From Candidatus Kuenenia stuttgartensis (lineage in GTDB: Bacteria > Pseudomonadota > Alphaproteobacteria > SMXS01): 64,000 nucleotides of DNA. The notes under the pieces were generated by a model. That model saw only the letters and a program-made list of their open reading frames with translations. It ran no database searches and was not told the origin of the DNA. Positions within the stretch are counted from its first letter, which is position 1; each line of letters opens with the position of its first letter. Position numbers and translations under genes: made by a program. Shown here in pieces: positions 27,612 to 36,426 of the stretch. Location of the stretch: positions 1 through 64,000 of the forward strand of contig CALQFM020000006.1 in the NCBI GenBank assembly GCA_943329845.2, written 5' to 3'.

Positions 27612-27633
27612 CGAACCGGCGGATGCTGGTTCG
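27612..27633. promoter_or_regulatory. inverted repeat upstream of cupin gene
   Basis: CGAACC and GGTTCG face each other across 10 bases, directly before the ribosome-binding site of the cupin gene and after an AT-rich stretch (tttattaaatt, from 27600). The position fits an operator for the divergent pair propeller/cupin. It is not related to the cluster A motif. Confidence 0.3.
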
Positions 27634-27655
27634 TCAGGATTGATGGGAGGCGGGG

Positions 27656-27976
27656 ATGGCCGACGTTGCGACGAAGAAGCTGCTGGAGAACGACAAGGTC
27701 ATTGTCTGGGAACTGCTGCTCGAGCCCGGCGAAAGCACCGGCGTCCATCGCCACGAGATGGACTACATCATCCACGTGATCGAGGGATCGACGCTGCGGG
27801 CGACCGACGGCAATGGCGGAAACCCGGCCGAAGTGACCCTCAAGGCGGACGACACCTATTTTTTCGAGGTCAGCGACGGCATCGCCACATCCGGCCCGTT
27901 GCGCACCACGGCCACCCATGACGCAATGAATGTCGGCACCGGCCGCTACCGGGAAATCATGGTCGAACTCAAGTAG
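27656..27976 (+). CDS. small cupin protein
   Basis: A 106-residue single-cupin protein. The sequence G-V-H-R-H-E-M-D-Y-I-I-H-V-I-E-G gives the H-x-H-x(3)-Y/E metal-site pattern, and a later T-A-T-H-D-A supplies the last histidine, so a metal site is likely here, unlike in the larger cupin at 24475. GGGAGG precedes the ATG. It is followed after 76 bp by a VOC-fold protein, and the two may form a small operon. Role unknown; small cupins of this type occur as isomerases or sensors. Confidence 0.8.
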   Translation: MADVATKKLLENDKVIVWELLLEPGESTGVHRHEMDYIIHVIEGSTLRATDGNGGNPAEVTLKADDTYFFEVSDGIATSGPLRTTATHDAMNVGTGRYREIMVELK

Positions 27977-28052
27977 ATGTCATCCGCCATCCGTTGACAT
28001 CGACCGCGGCGATGCCGATGCTCCGCGAGGCAATTCAGGGAGGATTCACATC

Positions 28053-28424
28053 ATGGCCAAGCTCGGCTACTGCACCGTCGGCTCGAACCGTCTGGAGGAC
28101 GCCAAGGCGTTCTACGATGCGCTGCTCGGCACCATCGGCATGAAGCCGCGATTCGAGCATCCGTCGGGCGGGCGGCTCTATGCGGGCGAAGCCGGCATGT
28201 TCGGCGTGCTCGGGCCGTTCGACAAGCAGCCGGCGACGGTAGGCAACGGCTCCATGGTGGGCTTCAGCTTCGATTCGCCCGCCGAGGTGGATGCGTTCTA
28301 CGCCAAGGCCATCGAACTGGGCGCCACCGACGAGGGCGCGCCCGGCGAACGTGCGCCCGGCGTCTACTTCTCCTATTTCCGCGACCTCGACGGCAACAAG
28401 TTCTGCGCTTTCAAGTTCGGCTGA
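28053..28424 (+). CDS. VOC-fold (glyoxalase/dioxygenase superfamily) protein
   Basis: A 123-residue protein with two beta-alpha-beta-beta-beta units: V-G-S-N-R-L-E-D-A-K-A-F-Y-D-A-L-L, and later V-D-A-F-Y-A-K-A-I-E-L-G-A followed by Y-F-S-Y-F-R-D-L-D-G-N-K-F-C-A-F. The D-L-D-G-N-K step is diagnostic. The usual N-terminal metal His is replaced (C-T-V-G), so it may not be a classical metalloenzyme. The ATG at 28053 follows AGGGAGGA at good spacing. It is the last gene of cluster A in the plus direction. Confidence 0.85.
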   Translation: MAKLGYCTVGSNRLEDAKAFYDALLGTIGMKPRFEHPSGGRLYAGEAGMFGVLGPFDKQPATVGNGSMVGFSFDSPAEVDAFYAKAIELGATDEGAPGERAPGVYFSYFRDLDGNKFCAFKFG

Positions 28425-28652
28425 TCCAACCCGGCGCCTGATCCGCCGGTCATTTGGCGGTCTTTGATCGACCATGCTTGGCGCGTGGCATGACGGCATG
28501 CCGGGCCAAGAAATTTAAATTTGTGTAAAATTAAAAATATAAATTGTGCGAACTCAGAATTAATTGCATAAAGGTCGCCGAGGCCACCACGGTGGCGCCT
28601 GTGCGGACCACCCGGACAGGGCTGAGGGGGAAGTTTATCGTTCCGGCTGACC
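28425..28652. other. intergenic region with AT-rich patch
   Basis: No gene is seen here. Bases 28511-28577 are almost entirely A and T in an otherwise GC-rich window and begin with the palindrome AAATTTAAATTT (28511-28522). This is probably a promoter or protein-bound region for the transpeptidase-like gene that follows. No clear operator or terminator was identified. Confidence 0.4.
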
Positions 28653-29546
28653 ATGTCAGGCGGCCAATACCGGGCGGCCATGCCGGGCGCCCTGACAGCT
28701 GACCCGCACTTAAAGGACATCCTCATCTTCATCGCATCCACTGCCCTCTTGGCGGGACGGCCTTCTGCTGCCCATGGTGCAGAGCCGCCCGACCAACGCA
28801 CTGTCAAATGGACCAGGACGCTGCTTGCGACCCTCTGCCTTGTCGTGCTGGCCGCGGGCCTGCCGTCCGGCCCGGTAGTCGCCAGGGAGGCGGAGGCGTC
28901 AGGACACGCCGGGATCCGATCGTTTCCGAGGCTCCCCAGCGCCGGATCGTTGCCGGGCCGACATCGGCGGGAGGCGGATTTCGCCGGTGCCGGCGCGTCC
29001 TCGGATGTACGGAGCATGGCGGACTGGGTCATGGCGTCGGGCGACAGCGAAGCCCTGCCTTTCGCCATCGTCGACAAGGTAACCGCCCTGCTGTTCGTGT
29101 TCGACAGCCGCGGGTCGCTGCAGGGGTCATCGCCAGTGCTGATCGGTCTTGCGCGGGGCGATGTGGAGGTTCCCGGCCTGGGCGACCGCAAGCTGTCCGA
29201 GATCCGCCCGCAAGAGCGAATTACGCCGGCCGGCCGCTTCGTAGCGTCGATCGGCCGGAACCTGACAGGTGACGTGCTCTGGGTGGACTACGACGCCGCT
29301 CTTTCGGTGCATCAGGTCGCCGCGAACGATCCGGGCGCCAGCCGCCTCCGACGCCTCGCGAGTGAGACCCCGCTGGACAACCGGGTGTCCCATGGCTGCG
29401 TGGTTGTGCCGGCGGGCTTCTTCGACAACGTCGTGAAGCCGGCCTTCAGCGGGACCGACGGTCTCGTCTACATTCTGCCGGAGGTCAAATCCATCGGTGA
29501 GGTTTTCACCGGCTATGACGGCGAGCGGCAGGCCGGGCTGAGATAG
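28653..29546 (+). CDS. L,D-transpeptidase (YkuD)-like protein
   Basis: A 297-residue, probably exported protein. Two hydrophobic stretches near the N-terminus (about residues 23-36 and 54-72) make the true start and leader uncertain. The catalytic part lies in the C-terminal half: H-Q-V-A-A at about residue 220, and S-H-G-C-V-V-V-P with the nucleophile Cys near residue 250. In classical YkuD enzymes an Arg or Asn stands two residues after the Cys; here it is Val. L,D-transpeptidases link peptidoglycan stems or attach lipoproteins in the periplasm. The gene stands alone, preceded by the AT-rich patch. Confidence 0.75.
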   Translation: MSGGQYRAAMPGALTADPHLKDILIFIASTALLAGRPSAAHGAEPPDQRTVKWTRTLLATLCLVVLAAGLPSGPVVAREAEASGHAGIRSFPRLPSAGSLPGRHRREADFAGAGASSDVRSMADWVMASGDSEALPFAIVDKVTALLFVFDSRGSLQGSSPVLIGLARGDVEVPGLGDRKLSEIRPQERITPAGRFVASIGRNLTGDVLWVDYDAALSVHQVAANDPGASRLRRLASETPLDNRVSHGCVVVPAGFFDNVVKPAFSGTDGLVYILPEVKSIGEVFTGYDGERQAGLR

Positions 29547-29617
29547 GCACAGGCCACGGCGCCGATTGCCGCACTCGCCGTGGCGGTCTAGGCTGATGCC
29601 AAACCGGGGAGGGTTAC

Positions 29618-30553
29618 ATGAGCCGTGTGGATTTCGATCGTCTTGCGGAAAGGCTTCGCAACTGGGGGCGATGGGGCGACGACGACCAGCGCGGCACGCT
29701 CAACCATATCGGGCCCGAGGCGCTGAAGAACGCCGCGGCAACCGTGCAGTCGGGCAAGCTGTTCAATCTGGGCCTGAACTTCGACAAGGACGGGCCGCAG
29801 CTCGGCGCCGGGCGCTTCAACCCGAAGCTCTATCCCACCGACCTGTTCACGCCGCTCAACCCGGCCCATCCCAGCGCCCGCTATTCGGACGACGTCATCC
29901 ACATGCCGTTGCAGGCGGCGACCCAGTGGGATGCGCTCGCCCATGTCCACTATGACGGCGTGCTGTACAACAACTGCAAGGCCTGCGACACGCTTAGCGT
30001 GAAGGGCGCGTCGCGCCTCGGCATCGAGCACCTGGCAACGCCGGGTATCATGTCGCGCGGCGTCCTGCTGGACATCCTGCGCCTGAAGCGCGCCGAGCGG
30101 CTGCCGGACGACTACGCCATCACCGTCGACGACTTGAATGCCGCCTGCGCGGCGCAGGGCGTGACGATGATGCAAGGCGACATCGTCCTGATCCGTACCG
30201 GCCACATCCAGCGCTTCACACTGGAGCGCGACCGGGCGGCGTTCAACGGCACCCAGCCGGGCCTTAGCCCGGCCTGCGCCGAATGGGTGCACGACCATTC
30301 GCTGGCAGCGGTCTGCGCCGACAACCTGGCCGTGGAGGTGATGTCGCCGGCGGCCTGGCAGTCGGAGATGCCGCTCCAGTTCCACATGCTTTGCCTGCGG
30401 GACATGGGTTGCCCGTTGGGCGAGATGTTCAACCTGGACGCGCTGGCAGCCGACTGCGCCGATGACGGCCGCTACACCTTCCTGCTGTCGGCGCCGCCGA
30501 TCCCGTTCACCAACGCGGTCGGCTCGCCGGTCAATCCGCTGGCGCTCAAGTAG
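29618..30553 (+). CDS. cyclase-family metal-dependent hydrolase
   Basis: A 311-residue protein of the cyclase family (kynurenine-formamidase-like fold, PF04199). The N-terminal region W-G-R-W-G-D-D-D-Q-R-G-T-L-N is typical of the longer members. Instead of the short H-x-G-T-H-x-D motif it has T-Q-W-D-A-L-A-H-V, the variant usual in this branch, with later G-D-I-V-L-I-R-T-G-H. Acidic and His residues there should bind the metal. These enzymes hydrolyse amides or lactones in aromatic degradation; the substrate is not known here. A possible stem-loop lies directly after the stop. Confidence 0.87.
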   Translation: MSRVDFDRLAERLRNWGRWGDDDQRGTLNHIGPEALKNAAATVQSGKLFNLGLNFDKDGPQLGAGRFNPKLYPTDLFTPLNPAHPSARYSDDVIHMPLQAATQWDALAHVHYDGVLYNNCKACDTLSVKGASRLGIEHLATPGIMSRGVLLDILRLKRAERLPDDYAITVDDLNAACAAQGVTMMQGDIVLIRTGHIQRFTLERDRAAFNGTQPGLSPACAEWVHDHSLAAVCADNLAVEVMSPAAWQSEMPLQFHMLCLRDMGCPLGEMFNLDALAADCADDGRYTFLLSAPPIPFTNAVGSPVNPLALK

Positions 30554-30560
30554 GGTATAG

Positions 30561-30589
30561 CCCGCAGACCACCATCTGGTCTCCACGGG
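30561..30589 (+). terminator. possible stem-loop after the cyclase-family gene
   Basis: AGACCA and TGGTCT pair across a 5-base loop, and CCCG/CGGG extend the stem with a small bulge. It begins 8 bp after the stop codon. There is no T-run, so it is only a weak intrinsic terminator candidate. Confidence 0.35.
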
Positions 30590-30785
30590 CATGGCGGGGT
30601 TGCGCAACCGGCTGGAAGATTTCTGTCTCGGCGCTGTATCATGTACAAGACTTGGCGGCCGACAAGTCCGGGCCAACTTCCGGCATACTCATGGTAACCT
30701 TGTGGGTGAGCGGGTTGGCGCAGGCCAGGTCGGCATCTTCAACCTGCGTCCCCCGGGCGCGTACAGGCACCTTTAGGGACGCTCC

Positions 30786-31754
30786 ATGGCTTCTGGTCTT
30801 GCCGCATTGCTGGATGATATCGCGGGAATCGCCAAGATCGCCGCCGCCTCGATCGACGACGTGGGCATGGCCGCCGGCAAGGCCGGCAGCAAGGCCGTCG
30901 GCGTGGTGGTCGACGACACCGCCGTCACCCCCGGCTACGCCATGGGCTTCACCCCGGACCGCGAGCTGCCGATCATCTGGAAGATCGCCCGCGGGTCGTT
31001 CCGCAACAAGCTGCTGTTCCTGCTGCCGGGCGCGATTGCGCTCAGCGCCTTCGCCCCGTGGGCGGTGACGCCGCTGCTGATGACCGGCGGCGCCTATCTG
31101 TGCTTCGAGGCCACCGAGAAGATCATCGAGGCCTTGGGGCAGCATGACGAGCACGAGGATCTGGAGGAGCTGGCGCTCAGCTCGGCCGACCTGGAGGCCG
31201 CGAAGGTAGCGGGCGCGGTTCGCACCGATTTCATCCTGTCGGCCGAGATCATGGCCATCGCGCTGGCCGACGTGTCAGACCAGCCGCTCGCCATCCAGGC
31301 GGCGGCGCTGGCCGTGGTGGGCGTGCTGATCACGGTTGCGGTCTACGGGGTGGTGGGGCTCATCGTGAAGATGGACGACATCGGCCTGCATCTGGCGCGA
31401 CAGGGCCAGCCGTTGCTGCGCCGGCTGGGCCGCATGCTGCTGCATGCCATGCCGCCGCTGCTGCGTGGGCTTACCATCGTCGGCACTGCCGCCATGCTGT
31501 GGGTCGGCGGCGGCATTTTGGTCCACGGTCTGGAGCACTTCCACCTGGACGCGGTCCCGAGCCTGGTGGAAGGGTTCTCCCACTGGGCAGGGCGGGTTCC
31601 GGTGGTCGGCGCGGTCACCGAATGGCTGGGCTTCGCGGTCGGCTCGGCCGTCGTCGGCTTTCTGATCGGCGGCGTGATCGTTGCCGTGGTGCATTTTCTC
31701 CCGCGCCGCGGCAAAAAGGATCATGCCGCACCGCAGCCGCCCGACGCTACCTGA
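30786..31754 (+). CDS. DUF808 (YedI-like) inner-membrane protein
   Basis: A 322-residue membrane protein that matches the DUF808 family over its full length. It starts with S-G-L-A-A-L-L-D-D-I-A and continues D-D-V-G-M-A-A-G-K-A and V-D-D-T-A-V-T-P. P-E-x-x-I-I-W-K-I-A-R-G-S is also typical. At least five hydrophobic helices follow, ending near residue 310. No biochemical role is known for the family. Its 3' end overlaps the convergent small secreted protein gene by 8 bp. Confidence 0.9.
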   Translation: MASGLAALLDDIAGIAKIAAASIDDVGMAAGKAGSKAVGVVVDDTAVTPGYAMGFTPDRELPIIWKIARGSFRNKLLFLLPGAIALSAFAPWAVTPLLMTGGAYLCFEATEKIIEALGQHDEHEDLEELALSSADLEAAKVAGAVRTDFILSAEIMAIALADVSDQPLAIQAAALAVVGVLITVAVYGVVGLIVKMDDIGLHLARQGQPLLRRLGRMLLHAMPPLLRGLTIVGTAAMLWVGGGILVHGLEHFHLDAVPSLVEGFSHWAGRVPVVGAVTEWLGFAVGSAVVGFLIGGVIVAVVHFLPRRGKKDHAAPQPPDAT

Positions 31755-32052
31755 GCGTCGCGGGCCGGCCGGTGACGTTGGTATAGGCCGCCGGCACGAT
31801 GGGGGTGGGTGGGCCACCCGCGTCGCGAGCCGTCTCCGAGTATTCGTCCGTCGGCTCGTTGGGCGAAGTCCAGGGTGGGGTCGAAGAATTGGCAGGTGCG
31901 GACGCGCTGGCCGTTGGCACCGGATCGACCGCCGCTTCTTCCGAATTCCCGAGGGTGTCCTGCGCGATGGCTGGTGCCGCCGCCGCAAGCGCCATGGCCA
32001 GCGAAAATGCAATTCCGGTCGTTTTCAAGTTTCTCTCCCAAGCCCGGGGCAT
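31747..32052 (-). CDS. small secreted protein of unknown function
   Basis: An up to 101-residue product with a clear signal peptide: L-K-T-T-G-I-A-F, then a Leu/Ala-rich core ending A-P-A-I-A-Q. The mature part is short, disordered-looking and rich in Pro, Ser, Thr and Glu. The ATG at 32052 has no good ribosome site, while a TTG at 32028 follows GGGAGAG and would start the protein right at the signal peptide; I consider that start likely. No family was recognised. It may be a periplasmic linker or a lineage-specific protein. Confidence 0.5.
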   Translation of the reverse strand: MPRAWERNLKTTGIAFSLAMALAAAAPAIAQDTLGNSEEAAVDPVPTASASAPANSSTPPWTSPNEPTDEYSETARDAGGPPTPIVPAAYTNVTGRPATLR

Positions 32053-32118
32053 TGCGCCCCTTCCACGATCAACGCGCCGCGCGTCATTTCATTCCCGCGC
32101 CAACGCGTTTTGCGGCGA

Positions 32119-33261
32119 TCAGTTGATGACGGCGCGCCGCCGGGGCGTGCCGCTGATGTATTCGTGCAGCGGGTTGAGCGACGGGATGTGGCTGAAGATG
32201 ACGTTCATCACCACCGTCATCGGCACTGCCATCAGCGCGCCGGGTATGCCCCATAGCCAGGTCCAGATCACCACCGAGAAGAACATGATGATCGGGTTGA
32301 TGGTGAAACGGCGGCCCAGCAGGCTGGGCGTGATGAAGCTGCCTTCCAGCACGTGCGAGACGAAGTAGACCAGCGGCACCAGCAGCGTTTGCTCGGCGTC
32401 CGGGAATTGCATCAGCGCGGCGGCGGTGGTCAGCGCGATGCCGACCACGGCGCCGATATAGGGGATGAAGTTGAGCACCGCGACGACCATGGCCCAGAAC
32501 AGGGCGTTCTCCAGCCCCAGGAGGTACAGGCCGGCGCCCACCACCGCGCCCATCGCCACATTGATGGCGGTGATGGTGAGCAGATAGGACGAGACCTCGC
32601 GCTCGATGGTGCTGATGATCGAGACAACGGCGCGCTTGTCGCGGAACGTCGGCATGAGCCGGACGGTCTTCTCCTTGAACATGTCGCCGGCGGCCAGCAG
32701 GAAATACAGCAGCACCAGCATCATGAACAGGCTGACGCCGATGTGCTGGATGCCGGTGAGCAGGCGGCCCATCACCGGCGTGGCGGCCGGCGCGAAGGTG
32801 GTGCGCGGTTTCTTCTCGATGGTTGCGATCCGGGCTACCTCGTTGGAGGCCTTCTCGAGACTGGCGAAGGAGTCGATCACCGGCCTGAACTTGTCGCGAA
32901 CCTGGCTGCTGACGGACGGCGCCCGGTCGATCCATTGCAGCGCCGGCGTGCTGAAGGCGACCACCGCCAGCGCGGCGACCGATACGAGCGCGACCAGCGC
33001 CAGCGCCGCCATCAGCGGCGCCGGCACGCCCTTCCGGACCAGCGAACGCTGCAGCGGCGCGAGCGCGAAGCCAACGAGCAGCGCGGCGGCCAGCGGAATG
33101 AGGACGGTCGAGGCGAAATAGAGGCAGACGATCAGCAGGATGATGAACATCCCGACCATGCTCGCATGCGCCCAGGTCCGCAGCTTGTCGGGCGGCGGTG
33201 GCTCGACCGATTCGACCATAACGACCGGCTGGGTGTCGTTCACTTGAAGGAAGGTTTGCAT
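32119..33261 (-). CDS. AI-2E family transporter (PF01594)
   Basis: A 380-residue polytopic membrane protein. A pair of N-terminal helices covers about residues 33-75, a third is at about 83-107, and a soluble segment rich in charged residues runs to about 185. Helices then follow to the C-terminus. V-L-N-F-I-P-Y-I-G-A-V-V-G and F-I-T-P-S-L-L-G-R are the family signature in the second half. Members include autoinducer-2 exporters and sodium-proton antiporters, so the name does not fix the substrate. The gene is monocistronic and diverges from the reductase gene at 33441. Confidence 0.92.
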   Translation of the reverse strand: MQTFLQVNDTQPVVMVESVEPPPPDKLRTWAHASMVGMFIILLIVCLYFASTVLIPLAAALLVGFALAPLQRSLVRKGVPAPLMAALALVALVSVAALAVVAFSTPALQWIDRAPSVSSQVRDKFRPVIDSFASLEKASNEVARIATIEKKPRTTFAPAATPVMGRLLTGIQHIGVSLFMMLVLLYFLLAAGDMFKEKTVRLMPTFRDKRAVVSIISTIEREVSSYLLTITAINVAMGAVVGAGLYLLGLENALFWAMVVAVLNFIPYIGAVVGIALTTAAALMQFPDAEQTLLVPLVYFVSHVLEGSFITPSLLGRRFTINPIIMFFSVVIWTWLWGIPGALMAVPMTVVMNVIFSHIPSLNPLHEYISGTPRRRAVIN

Positions 33262-33440
33262 GGAGCCACCTTGACGCGACGCTGCGGTAACGGAACGCAG
33301 GGCGCCGAGTTCCTGTGTGGTTGGCGCGATTGCCTAGTATTTTCGGGCACTGTGGCTTTGCCGCCACCGGCATTCCCCATTAACACCCGCCAAACCAGCG
33401 CCTATGCTGAATCGGCGTTGGTGAAGCGGGAGGAAATGTC

Positions 33441-35402
33441 ATGGGGATCTACGACAAACTGTTCGAGCCGATCCGGGTAGGCGGCATCACCATTCCCAAC
33501 CGGATCGTGCGCACCGCGCACGGCATGCCCTATGACGAGGAGGCGCTGACCGCCTATCTGGTGGCGCGGGCGAAGGGCGGCGTGGGCATGTCGACCATCT
33601 CGGCGTCGAGCGTGCATCCCAGCGCGCGGTTCAGCCCGCATCGGCTGTGGGACGACGACTACATGCCGACGCTGGAGCGGGTCGGCAAGGCGGTGCACGC
33701 CCACGGCATGAAACTGCTGCATCAGATCTTTCATCCCGGCGCGGGCCACTATCCGGGCGCCGAGGAGCCGGAATACTGGTCGGCCAGCGAGATCGCCAAT
33801 CCGATGACCGGCATCGTCCCGGTCGAGATCACCAAGGCCCAGATCGACGACCTAGTGGCGCATTTCGCCGCGGCGGCGCGGCGCCTGCGCGACGCGGGAC
33901 TCGACGGCGTCGACATTCACGCGTCGTCCGGCTACCTGCTGCACGAGTTCCTGTCGCCCGCGCTCAACCAGCGAACGGACAACTATGGCGGATCGCCCGA
34001 GAACCGCATGCGGCTGCTGATGGAGGTGATTCACGCCATCCGCGCCGAGGTGGGCGGCAGCGACTTCGCCGTCGGCGTGCGGCTGCCCAACGAGGACTAT
34101 GTGCCCGGCGGCATCACCGCCGAACTCAGCCGGCAGATCGCCGAGGCGGTCGATCCGTTCGTGGACTACGTTTCGCTGCACATGGGATCCTACTGGCGCT
34201 TCCACAAGCTGATCGCGCCGGCCGACGATCCGCTGGGTGTCGAGATGGAGTTCAATGACGTGATCACGCCGGCGCTGACCAAGCCGGTGATCGTGGTCGG
34301 CCGAATCGCCACCATGGACCATGCCAACTACCTGGTGACCTCCGGCAAGGCCGACATGGTGTCCATGGTGCGGGCGCTGATGGCCGATCCGGAACTGGTC
34401 AATAAGGCGCGGCGCGGCGAGGAGGGGCGCATCCGCCCCTGCATCGGCACCAACCAGGGCTGCGTCGGCCGGTCGTTCCAGAAGCTGGGCCTGAGCTGCG
34501 TCGTCAACATGGCGAACGGCCGCGAAGCCAGGGTCGCGCTGGAGCCCGAGAACCCCACCGACACGCCGAAGAACATCCTGGTGGTCGGCGGCGGGCCGGC
34601 CGGCATGGAATTCGCCCGGGCCGCCGCCCTGCGCGGCCACAAGGTGCAGATCCACGAGGCGACCAAATGGCTGGGCGGGCAGGTGACCATGGCCGCCGCC
34701 GCGCCGAAACGGGCCGATCTCGGCGCCATCACCCGCTGGCTGGCCGACGAGCTGGAGCACCTGCAGGTGCCGATCCGGCTCAACTCGCTGGTCGATATGG
34801 ACCTGGTGCGCGAGCTCGCGCCCGACGAGGTGGTGATCGCCACCGGCAGCACGCCGCGGATCGACGGCTTCCAGGTGTCGACGCCCGGCGCGCCGATTCC
34901 CGGTCACGACCTGCCGCATGTCCACTCGTCGTGGGACCTGTTCGGCTTCGGGGAGAAATTCACCATCGAAGGGCCGGCGCTGATCTATGACGACAGCGGC
35001 TCGTTCGAGGGAATCTCCGCGGCCGAGGTGCTGCTGCGGGCCGGGGTGCATGTCACGGCCGTGTCGCGCTTCAACGACGTGGGCGGCAACCTGCCGTTCC
35101 CGGCGGTGACGGCGGGCGCGGCGCGCGAGCGGCTGATGTCCGGCGATTTCGACTTCATCGGCGGCCATTACGTCAGGGCGATCCGCGAGGGCGAGGTGGA
35201 ACTGGGCGTGCTGCACACCGACCGGGTGCGCATCGTCCCGGCGCGGACGGTCATTCTGGTCACCATCAACCAGCCCAACCGATCGCTCGCCAACGAGCTC
35301 CGGGCGGCGGGCTACACGCCGCACGTGATCGGCGACGCCCAGGGCAAGGACTCTCTGCTCAATGCTATCCACACTGGCGAGACGCTGGGCCGAACCATCT
35401 GA
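33441..35402 (+). CDS. NADH:flavin oxidoreductase / dienoyl-CoA reductase-like flavoprotein
   Basis: A 653-residue enzyme. An FMN-binding TIM barrel like Old Yellow Enzyme covers residues 1-330; it contains H-A-S-S-G-Y-L-L-H-E-F-L-S-P and N-x-R-T-D-x-Y-G-G-S-P-E-N-R. A cysteine-rich linker and an FAD/NAD(P) domain with V-V-G-G-G-P-A-G-M-E follow. The layout equals that of E. coli FadH. In FadH four Cys (334, 337, 341, 353) hold a 4Fe-4S cluster; here positions 334, 341 and 353 are Cys but 337 is Thr. The enzyme reduces activated double bonds of cyclic or acyl substrates. It is followed by the SMP-30-like gene after 13 bp, so the two are likely one operon. Confidence 0.92.
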   Translation: MGIYDKLFEPIRVGGITIPNRIVRTAHGMPYDEEALTAYLVARAKGGVGMSTISASSVHPSARFSPHRLWDDDYMPTLERVGKAVHAHGMKLLHQIFHPGAGHYPGAEEPEYWSASEIANPMTGIVPVEITKAQIDDLVAHFAAAARRLRDAGLDGVDIHASSGYLLHEFLSPALNQRTDNYGGSPENRMRLLMEVIHAIRAEVGGSDFAVGVRLPNEDYVPGGITAELSRQIAEAVDPFVDYVSLHMGSYWRFHKLIAPADDPLGVEMEFNDVITPALTKPVIVVGRIATMDHANYLVTSGKADMVSMVRALMADPELVNKARRGEEGRIRPCIGTNQGCVGRSFQKLGLSCVVNMANGREARVALEPENPTDTPKNILVVGGGPAGMEFARAAALRGHKVQIHEATKWLGGQVTMAAAAPKRADLGAITRWLADELEHLQVPIRLNSLVDMDLVRELAPDEVVIATGSTPRIDGFQVSTPGAPIPGHDLPHVHSSWDLFGFGEKFTIEGPALIYDDSGSFEGISAAEVLLRAGVHVTAVSRFNDVGGNLPFPAVTAGAARERLMSGDFDFIGGHYVRAIREGEVELGVLHTDRVRIVPARTVILVTINQPNRSLANELRAAGYTPHVIGDAQGKDSLLNAIHTGETLGRTI

Positions 35403-35415
35403 GAGGGTCAGACGA

Positions 35416-36426
35416 ATGAACCGAACGAAACGCACGCCGTTCCCGGCCGCCGTCATCGCCGTCGCCAAGCCCGCGCCGGTCTATTCACCGCAGAACCGGA
35501 TCGTGCCGCCGGTCAACCTGAGGGTGATCGCCGAGGGCCTGCGCTTTCCCGAAGGGCCGGTGGTGATGGCCGACGGCAGCGTCCTCGTCGTCGAGATCGA
35601 GGGCCAGACCCTGGCGCGCTGTCATCCGGACGGATCGGTCGAGGTGGTGGCGGAAATCCCCGGCGGGCCGAACGGCGCGGCGATCGGGCCGGACGGGGCG
35701 TGCTACGTCACCAACAACGGCGGCATCCATTTCAACCGCACGGCCGAGGGCATGCTGCTGCCCCACGGCGCGCCTTCGTCCTATGCGGGCGGCGGCATCG
35801 ACCGGATCGACCTGAAGACTGGCGAGGTTAAGCGGCTCTACGATTCGTGCAACGGCCACAAGCTGCGCGGACCCAACGACCTGGTGTTCGACGAGAATGG
35901 CGGCTTCTGGTTCACCGATGCGGGCAAGTCCCAGGACCGCGAGATGCTGCGCGGCGGCGTCTACTATGCGCGCATCGATGGTTCGCTGATCACCGAGGCG
36001 GTGTTTCCCATGCTGACGCCGAATGGCTGCGGTCTGTCGCCCGACGGCAAGACGCTCTACGTGGCCGAGACGGTCCCGGGCCGGCTGGTCGCGTTCGATA
36101 TCATCGGCGAGGGCAAGGTCGCGCCCTCATCCGGTTGGAGCGCCGGCCGGCTGGTCGGGGCGCCCGGCGGCAATACGCTGTTCGATTCGCTCGCCGTCGA
36201 AGCGGGAGGCGCGATCGTCATCGCCACCGTCACGCGCGGCGGCCTGACCCGCATCGCAGCGGACGGCGGGACCGTCGAGCACATACCGCTCGACGACATC
36301 TTCACCACCAACGTCGCGTTCGGCGGCCCGGGGATGAAGACGGCCTATGTGACCATGTCGGCCGGCGGCCGGCTCGTCGCGCTAGACTGGCCGGAGCCCG
36401 GGCTTGTGCTGAACTACAACGGTTAG
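35416..36426 (+). CDS. SMP-30/gluconolactonase-like protein
   Basis: A 336-residue six-bladed propeller hydrolase. L-R-F-P-E-G-P-V-V provides the metal-binding Glu, G-P-N-D-L-V-F-D the Asn/Asp pair, and N-G-C-G-L-S-P-D-G-K-T-L-Y-V-A-E the later ligands, all standard for the SMP-30/lactonase family. It is likely to hydrolyse a lactone made by oxidation of the pathway substrate. The ATG at 35416 is placed after GAGAGGGTCAG. It runs as second gene with the flavoprotein and its stop overlaps the convergent SnoaL-like gene stop by 3 bp. Confidence 0.88.
   Translation: MNRTKRTPFPAAVIAVAKPAPVYSPQNRIVPPVNLRVIAEGLRFPEGPVVMADGSVLVVEIEGQTLARCHPDGSVEVVAEIPGGPNGAAIGPDGACYVTNNGGIHFNRTAEGMLLPHGAPSSYAGGGIDRIDLKTGEVKRLYDSCNGHKLRGPNDLVFDENGGFWFTDAGKSQDREMLRGGVYYARIDGSLITEAVFPMLTPNGCGLSPDGKTLYVAETVPGRLVAFDIIGEGKVAPSSGWSAGRLVGAPGGNTLFDSLAVEAGGAIVIATVTRGGLTRIAADGGTVEHIPLDDIFTTNVAFGGPGMKTAYVTMSAGGRLVALDWPEPGLVLNYNG

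Noticed and set aside
32119-33261. AI-2E family transporter as proof of autoinducer-2 signalling together with the LuxR-type gene
   Set aside because: The family name covers many transporters, no luxS or lsr gene is present and the two genes are far apart.
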